DNA from: Pseudomonas putida
GTDB lineage: Bacteria; Pseudomonadota; Gammaproteobacteria; Pseudomonadales; Pseudomonadaceae
Direction: 5' to 3'
Assembly (NCBI RefSeq): GCF_001976065.1
Contig: NZ_MNAH01000005.1
Coordinates: 353,929 to 399,754, forward strand
Length of the DNA: 45,826 bases
Below are positions 42,273 through 45,826 of this stretch, piece after piece; position 1 is the first letter of the stretch, and each line of letters starts with the position of its first letter. Under the pieces are notes generated by a model. That model was not told the DNA's origin, did not search any database, and was given only the letters and a program-made list of their open reading frames with translations. A program made the position numbers and the translations under genes.

Positions 42273-43715
42273 ATGTCTGAAGTTGAAGTAAAGAAAACGC
42301 AGGAAAGCTTGCAGGACCGCCTGGCTCAAGTTGTTGAGCTGTTGCAGCGTCAGCGAGTGGTTGAAGACCTGACCCATCGCCAGGAAGGTCCGCATCAGGA
42401 TCGAGTTGAAAACCTGGTTCACCGGCAAAATCTGGTCGAGCTGCAACGCAAGCTCGATGACCTGCACTCCGCCGACGTCGCCTATATTCTTGAAGCCTTG
42501 CCGCTGGATGATCGTCTGACGCTGTGGCAATTGGTCAAGGCTGATCGCGACGGCGACATCCTGCTCGAAGTATCCGATTCGGTTCGTGAAACCCTGATCG
42601 CCGACATGGACGATCACGAGCTCCTGGCTGCGGCGAAGGACATGGATGCCGACGAGCTTGCCGACCTGGCTTCCGAGCTGCCGCGAGACGTCGTCCACGA
42701 GCTGATGGAAACCCTTGACGGCCAGCAGCGCGAGCGAGTGCGCTCGGCGTTGTCCTATGACGAGGACCAGGTCGGCGCGCTGATGGACTTCGAGATGGTC
42801 ACCATCCGTGAGGATGTCAGCCTCGAAGTGGTCCTGCGTTACCTGCGCCGCCTCAAGGAGCTGCCTGGCCATACCGACAAGCTGTTCGTGGTTGACTACG
42901 ACGGTGTGCTCAAGGGTGTGCTGCCGATCAAGCGCTTGCTGGTCAATGATCCGGACAAGCAGGTTTCCGAAGTCATGGCCAGCGACCCGGTGAGCTTTCA
43001 TCCGGATGAAGAAGCCTATGACGCTGCCCAGGCATTCGAGCGTTACGACCTGATTTCGGCGCCCGTGGTCGACAAGAACGGCAAGCTCATCGGCCGTCTG
43101 ACCATCGATGAGATGGTCGACCTGATTCGTGAGGAGAGCGAAAACGAAGTTCTCAACATGGCAGGTCTGCGTGAAGAAGAGGACATATTTGCGTCAGTCT
43201 GGAAGTCCCTGCGTAACCGCTGGGCCTGGCTGGCAGTGAACCTGATCACCGCATTTGTCGCTTCCCGGGTGATCGGTCTGTTCGAAGGCTCCATCGAGAA
43301 GCTGGTGGCGCTGGCGGCGTTGATGCCGATCGTCGCAGGCATCGGCGGTAACTCCGGCAACCAGACCATCACCATGATCGTTCGGGCCATGGCGCTGGAT
43401 CAGGTGAGTACGGGCAATACTTCGCGGCTGATGCGCAAGGAGCTGGCGGTAGCCTTGATCAACGGCGTGATCTGGGGTGGGGTGATCGGCGTTGTCGCCT
43501 ACCTGTTGTATGGCAGCTGGTCACTCGGTGTCGTGATGACTGCGGCCATGACCCTCAATCTGTTGCTTGCGGCGTTGATGGGGGTCCTGATCCCGATGAC
43601 CCTGGCGCGACTCGGGCGGGACCCTGCGATGGGGGCCAGTGTGATGATTACCGCCATGACCGACAGTGGTGGCTTCTTTATCTTCCTTGGGCTGGCAACG
43701 ATTTTCCTGCTCTGA
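42273..43715 (+). CDS. mgtE: magnesium transporter MgtE
   Basis: This 480-residue protein has a cytoplasmic MgtE-N domain (about 60-160), two CBS domains (about 165-290) and a five-helix membrane domain (about 310-480, GGNSGNQT in the pore region). It acts as a gated Mg2+ channel closed by cytosolic Mg2+ binding to the N and CBS domains. The first 55 residues are a Gln/Arg-rich helix. GGGAGTGGAG precedes the ATG. Confidence 0.96.
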   Translation: MSEVEVKKTQESLQDRLAQVVELLQRQRVVEDLTHRQEGPHQDRVENLVHRQNLVELQRKLDDLHSADVAYILEALPLDDRLTLWQLVKADRDGDILLEVSDSVRETLIADMDDHELLAAAKDMDADELADLASELPRDVVHELMETLDGQQRERVRSALSYDEDQVGALMDFEMVTIREDVSLEVVLRYLRRLKELPGHTDKLFVVDYDGVLKGVLPIKRLLVNDPDKQVSEVMASDPVSFHPDEEAYDAAQAFERYDLISAPVVDKNGKLIGRLTIDEMVDLIREESENEVLNMAGLREEEDIFASVWKSLRNRWAWLAVNLITAFVASRVIGLFEGSIEKLVALAALMPIVAGIGGNSGNQTITMIVRAMALDQVSTGNTSRLMRKELAVALINGVIWGGVIGVVAYLLYGSWSLGVVMTAAMTLNLLLAALMGVLIPMTLARLGRDPAMGASVMITAMTDSGGFFIFLGLATIFLL

Positions 43716-43728
43716 AGCGCTCTGTTTT

Positions 43729-43755
43729 AAAGCCCGCCCTACGGCGGGCTTTTTT
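43729..43755 (+). terminator. terminator of mgtE
   Basis: AAAGCCCGCC-CTAC-GGCGGGCTTTTTT. Confidence 0.9.
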
Positions 43756-43772
43756 ATGACCGAATTTCAGGC

Positions 43773-43800
43773 AAAAAAAAGCCAGCGATCACGCTGGCTT
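43773..43800 (-). terminator. terminator of amrZ
   Basis: On the minus strand AAGCCAGCG-TGAT-CGCTGGCTT runs into eight T. It lies 17 bp before the amrZ stop. Confidence 0.85.
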
Positions 43801-43817
43801 GAACTTGCGGGGATGAG

Positions 43818-44144
43818 TCAGGAAGCGTCTGCAGCCATCTCGGCGTCATGGGCGATCAGTGAGACAAGCGCATTCTGCTGACGGTGAGAGAGTTGGCGGA
43901 AGCGTTGCAGCAGCTCGCGCTCGTGCAGTGACAACTCCGGGCTGTCCAGGCGCATGCTCAGCTCTTCGCCCAGTGCGCCTTCCTGAATGAGACTCTGCTC
44001 CAGGCGCGCAATGATTTCAGAGTTCATGCTGCGGTGATGATTGCGAGCCACTTCGGCAATGCGTTCACGCATTCCGTCTGGCAGACGTACGACGAACTTG
44101 TCAGCCGTACGGCTGGAATAAATTGCCTGTTTCAATGGGCGCAT
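43818..44144 (-). CDS. amrZ: ribbon-helix-helix regulator AmrZ
   Basis: This 108-residue Arc-family protein has the DNA-binding strand SSRTADKFVVRLPDGMRE; K16, V18 and R20 correspond to K18, V20 and R22 of P. aeruginosa AmrZ, the base-reading residues. RSMNSEIIARLEQSL forms the helix pair and the C-terminal region LHERELLQRFRQLSHRQQNALVSL is the tetramerisation part. In pseudomonads AmrZ controls alginate, motility and cyclic-di-GMP genes. It converges with mgtE. Confidence 0.9.
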   Translation of the reverse strand: MRPLKQAIYSSRTADKFVVRLPDGMRERIAEVARNHHRSMNSEIIARLEQSLIQEGALGEELSMRLDSPELSLHERELLQRFRQLSHRQQNALVSLIAHDAEMAADAS

Positions 44145-44720
44145 ATATTTAACCGGTTAGTTCAGGGGAGCGGTTCTCGGGATTGGCCGCAGGATGTCTG
44201 ATAGGACAAGCGCTCTGGCCAAATGTTCAACCTGAATTGATAGAGGCAGACATCATGCCTCAAAATCGCCAGATCATTGGCGCCAATTCTGTGACAAATA
44301 TTGAGCTGGATAAAGGCGTTATGCCAGCACCAATTATCAGAAATGCGGACTGGTTTTGAAAAACTGCCGGGTCCGTCTCTCTGGTCGCGTCCTTTACCCT
44401 CTGGTCCTTCTGAAAAAAACCTGGGGCATCCCATGCGAATTCGATCACTGATCCTTATCTGTACAGGATAGTGGCAATTGGCCGATTTACTAGTGGCAAG
44501 CGTGTAGCGAGACTCGTTTAGGATGGGTGGCAGGCTGATTTCATGTAGCTGTGTCTTGCTGGGAGGGGGAGGGCGGGTTGTCGTCTGCTTGCGCGTCGAA
44601 AGTCCGAGCCCTCGCGTGACATCTGCCTACACTTAAAAAGCCCACGGATGACATGACAAAGGCAGGCTCGCCCGTTAACATGCACGCCGTCTCGCTGCGC
44701 GTATTTCCGCCGGCATCTGT
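44145..44720. other. gap between amrZ and tRNA-Arg(CCU)
   Basis: This 576-bp gap must hold the amrZ promoter (minus) and holds the tRNA promoter near its right end. I found no convincing coding frame, sigma-22 type promoter or AmrZ operator by eye. Confidence 0.5.
44653..44681 (+). promoter_or_regulatory. promoter of tRNA-Arg(CCU)
   Basis: ATGACA, a 17-bp spacer and TAACAT predict a start about 33 bp before the tRNA. Confidence 0.5.
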
Positions 44721-44797
44721 GTCTCAGTAGCTCAATTGGATAGAGCATCCCCCTCCTAAGGGGAAGGTTGGCAGTTCGAACCTGCCCTGGGACACCA
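44721..44797 (+). tRNA. tRNA-Arg (CCU)
   Basis: This 77-nt cloverleaf has acceptor GTCTCAG/CTGGGAC, anticodon CCT in the CCCCTCCTAAGGGG loop, GTTCGAA in the T arm and an encoded CCA. Confidence 0.96.
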
Positions 44798-44883
44798 TAC
44801 GTATTCAACCTTCAGCAGTTCATGATTCTCTCGCCTGGCCTTTGTGAGTGCCGGGTAGGTGCAAGCGGATTGCTTGAGGCATG

Positions 44884-44920
44884 AAAGCCCTGCTCAGATA
44901 GGTATCTGGCGGGGCTTTTT
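44884..44920 (+). terminator. terminator after tRNA-Arg(CCU)
   Basis: AAAGCCCTGC, CAGATA, loop, TATCTG, CGGGGCTTTTT makes a long interrupted stem with a T run. Confidence 0.8.
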
Positions 44921-45013
44921 CATAATGGGTGATTGTTTGGAGCTCTCTTCTATATAGAAGGGCGGTTTTTCCCGCTTCAAATTGCCTTTTTGATAGAAAC
45001 AGTAAATCAGTGG

Positions 45014-45041
45014 TTGACGGCAGATTCTGGAAGCCTATAAT
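45014..45041 (+). promoter_or_regulatory. rRNA operon promoter 1
   Basis: TTGACG, a 16-bp spacer and TATAAT, then a GC-rich discriminator (TCGCCCC). Confidence 0.7.
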
Positions 45042-45158
45042 TCGCCCCACTTCCGGCGCAGTCGAAACGGAAAACTCCTTGGTAAACAAAGAGTTACGCA
45101 GTTTTGACAGTGACTTGCTTCAGTTCATCGAAGCCGGCAGGGAGTTGAAAAAGAGGTG

Positions 45159-45186
45159 TTGACAGCAGCGTGTAACGCTGTAGAAT
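45159..45186 (+). promoter_or_regulatory. rRNA operon promoter 2
   Basis: TTGACA, a 16-bp spacer and TAGAAT, then TCGCCTCCC. Confidence 0.85.
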
Positions 45187-45267
45187 TCGCCTCCCGCTGA
45201 TGAGAGATCTGAAGCGCAAGTGGTTGAAGTTGTTAAGGATTCCTTGAAAACTTCTGAAAAATATCAC

Positions 45268-45295
45268 TTGACAGCAAGTGAGGCTGCTGTAGAAT
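45268..45295 (+). promoter_or_regulatory. rRNA operon promoter 3
   Basis: TTGACA, a 16-bp spacer and TAGAAT, then GCGCGCCTC; an A-rich stretch upstream may act as UP element. Confidence 0.85.
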
Positions 45296-45330
45296 GCGCG
45301 CCTCGGTTGAGACGAAAGATCTTAACCAAC

Positions 45331-45342
45331 CGCTCTTTAACA
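45331..45342 (+). promoter_or_regulatory. boxA antitermination site
   Basis: CGCTCTTTAACA matches the rRNA boxA (TGCTCTTTAACA) in 11 of 12 bases. It recruits Nus factors to the rRNA transcript. Confidence 0.85.
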
Positions 45343-45491
45343 ACTGAATCAAGCAATTCGTGTGGGTGCTTGTGGAGTCAGACTGCTAGTCAACAGATTA
45401 TCAGCATCACAAGTTACTCCGCGAGAAATCAAAGATGTAACCAACGATTGCTGAGCCAAGTTTAGGGTTTTCTCAAAACCCAAAGATGTTT

Positions 45492-45807
45492 GAACTGAAG
45501 AGTTTGATCATGGCTCAGATTGAACGCTGGCGGCAGGCCTAACACATGCAAGTCGAGCGGATGAAGAGAGCTTGCTCTCTGATTCAGCGGCGGACGGGTG
45601 AGTAATGCCTAGGAATCTGCCTGGTAGTGGGGGACAACGTCTCGAAAGGGACGCTAATACCGCATACGTCCTACGGGAGAAAGCAGGGGACCTTCGGGCC
45701 TTGCGCTATCAGATGAGCCTAGGTCGGATTAGCTAGTTGGTGAGGTAATGGCTCACCAAGGCGACGATCCGTAACTGGTCTGAGAGGATGAACAGTCACA
45801 CTGGAAC
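45492..45807 (+). rRNA. 16S ribosomal RNA, 5' part
   Basis: It begins GAACTGAAGAGTTTGATCATGG-like, and the V1-V2 region is of pseudomonad type. About 316 nt are present. It departs from any 16S sequence after CACTGGAAC at 45807, where the contig ends in adapter-like bases. Confidence 0.95.
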
Positions 45808-45826
45808 CTGCATATTATACACATCT
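45808..45826. other. transposase-adapter-like contig end
   Basis: CTGCATATTATACACATCT matches the reverse complement of the Tn5 mosaic end used in library preparation (CTGTCTCTTATACACATCT) at 15 or 16 of 19 positions. 16S rRNA should read TGAGACACGG here. Probably not genomic. Confidence 0.8.

Noticed and set aside
44820..45089. Minus-strand frame of 89 codons before the rRNA operon
   Set aside because: It overlaps a terminator and an rrn promoter and has no ribosome site.

Overview
This window comes from the chromosome of a Pseudomonas of the P. fluorescens group. The arc, aot-argR and aru arginine operons have Pseudomonas gene order. Also pointing there are DUF2790 and DUF5064 genes, a GcsR-type regulator, AmrZ, an RsmA-type CsrA beside lysC, ten REP-type hairpin pairs, GC-rich codons, and the start of a pseudomonad 16S rRNA gene. 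The right edge looks like a contig end: the last 19 bases resemble a transposase adapter rather than 16S rRNA.

Layout. (1) 1-2510, minus strand: 5' end of gcvP, then gcvH, with a sigma-54 promoter and three GcsR-type sites upstream, then gcsR. (2) 2749-8040, minus: arcDABC plus a DUF5064 gene, the arginine deiminase pathway, with an ANR-type box ahead of arcD. (3) 8480-10767, plus: a second arcD, divergent from the first, overlapping a GTG-started alkA-type glycosylase gene. (4) 10768-16020: an accessory region. It holds a PAAR-type T6SS effector with a membrane immunity candidate, a frameshifted copy of the effector tail joined to another membrane gene, a gene broken by two amber codons, a short copy of the alkA 3' end, an HNH nuclease, and a BRO-type antirepressor behind a C4-like structured RNA. 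(5) 16098-20579: nrdB, a DUF2790 gene and acsA. (6) 21270-26642: aotJQMOP-argR, arginine/ornithine uptake and its regulator. (7) 26945-34812: aruCFGDB, a small conserved gene and aruE, the arginine succinyltransferase pathway. (8) 34923-44144: ribH behind an FMN riboswitch, then ltaE, alaS, lysC, csrA, tRNA-Ser, two tRNA-Arg, mgtE and amrZ. (9) 44721-45826: tRNA-Arg(CCU), three tandem rrn promoters, boxA and the 5' part of 16S rRNA.

Arginine is the main theme. Aot proteins import arginine and ornithine. ArgR should switch on both aot and aru, since both promoters carry the same half-site exactly 37 bp upstream of the -10 box. Aru enzymes turn arginine into glutamate and succinate when oxygen is present. 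The arc operon makes ATP from arginine when oxygen is low, with ArcD exchanging arginine for ornithine.

The most unusual part is the accessory region between alkA and nrdB. Its C4-like RNA and antirepressor leader contain three segments that can pair in two mutually exclusive ways, one of which hides the ribosome binding site.
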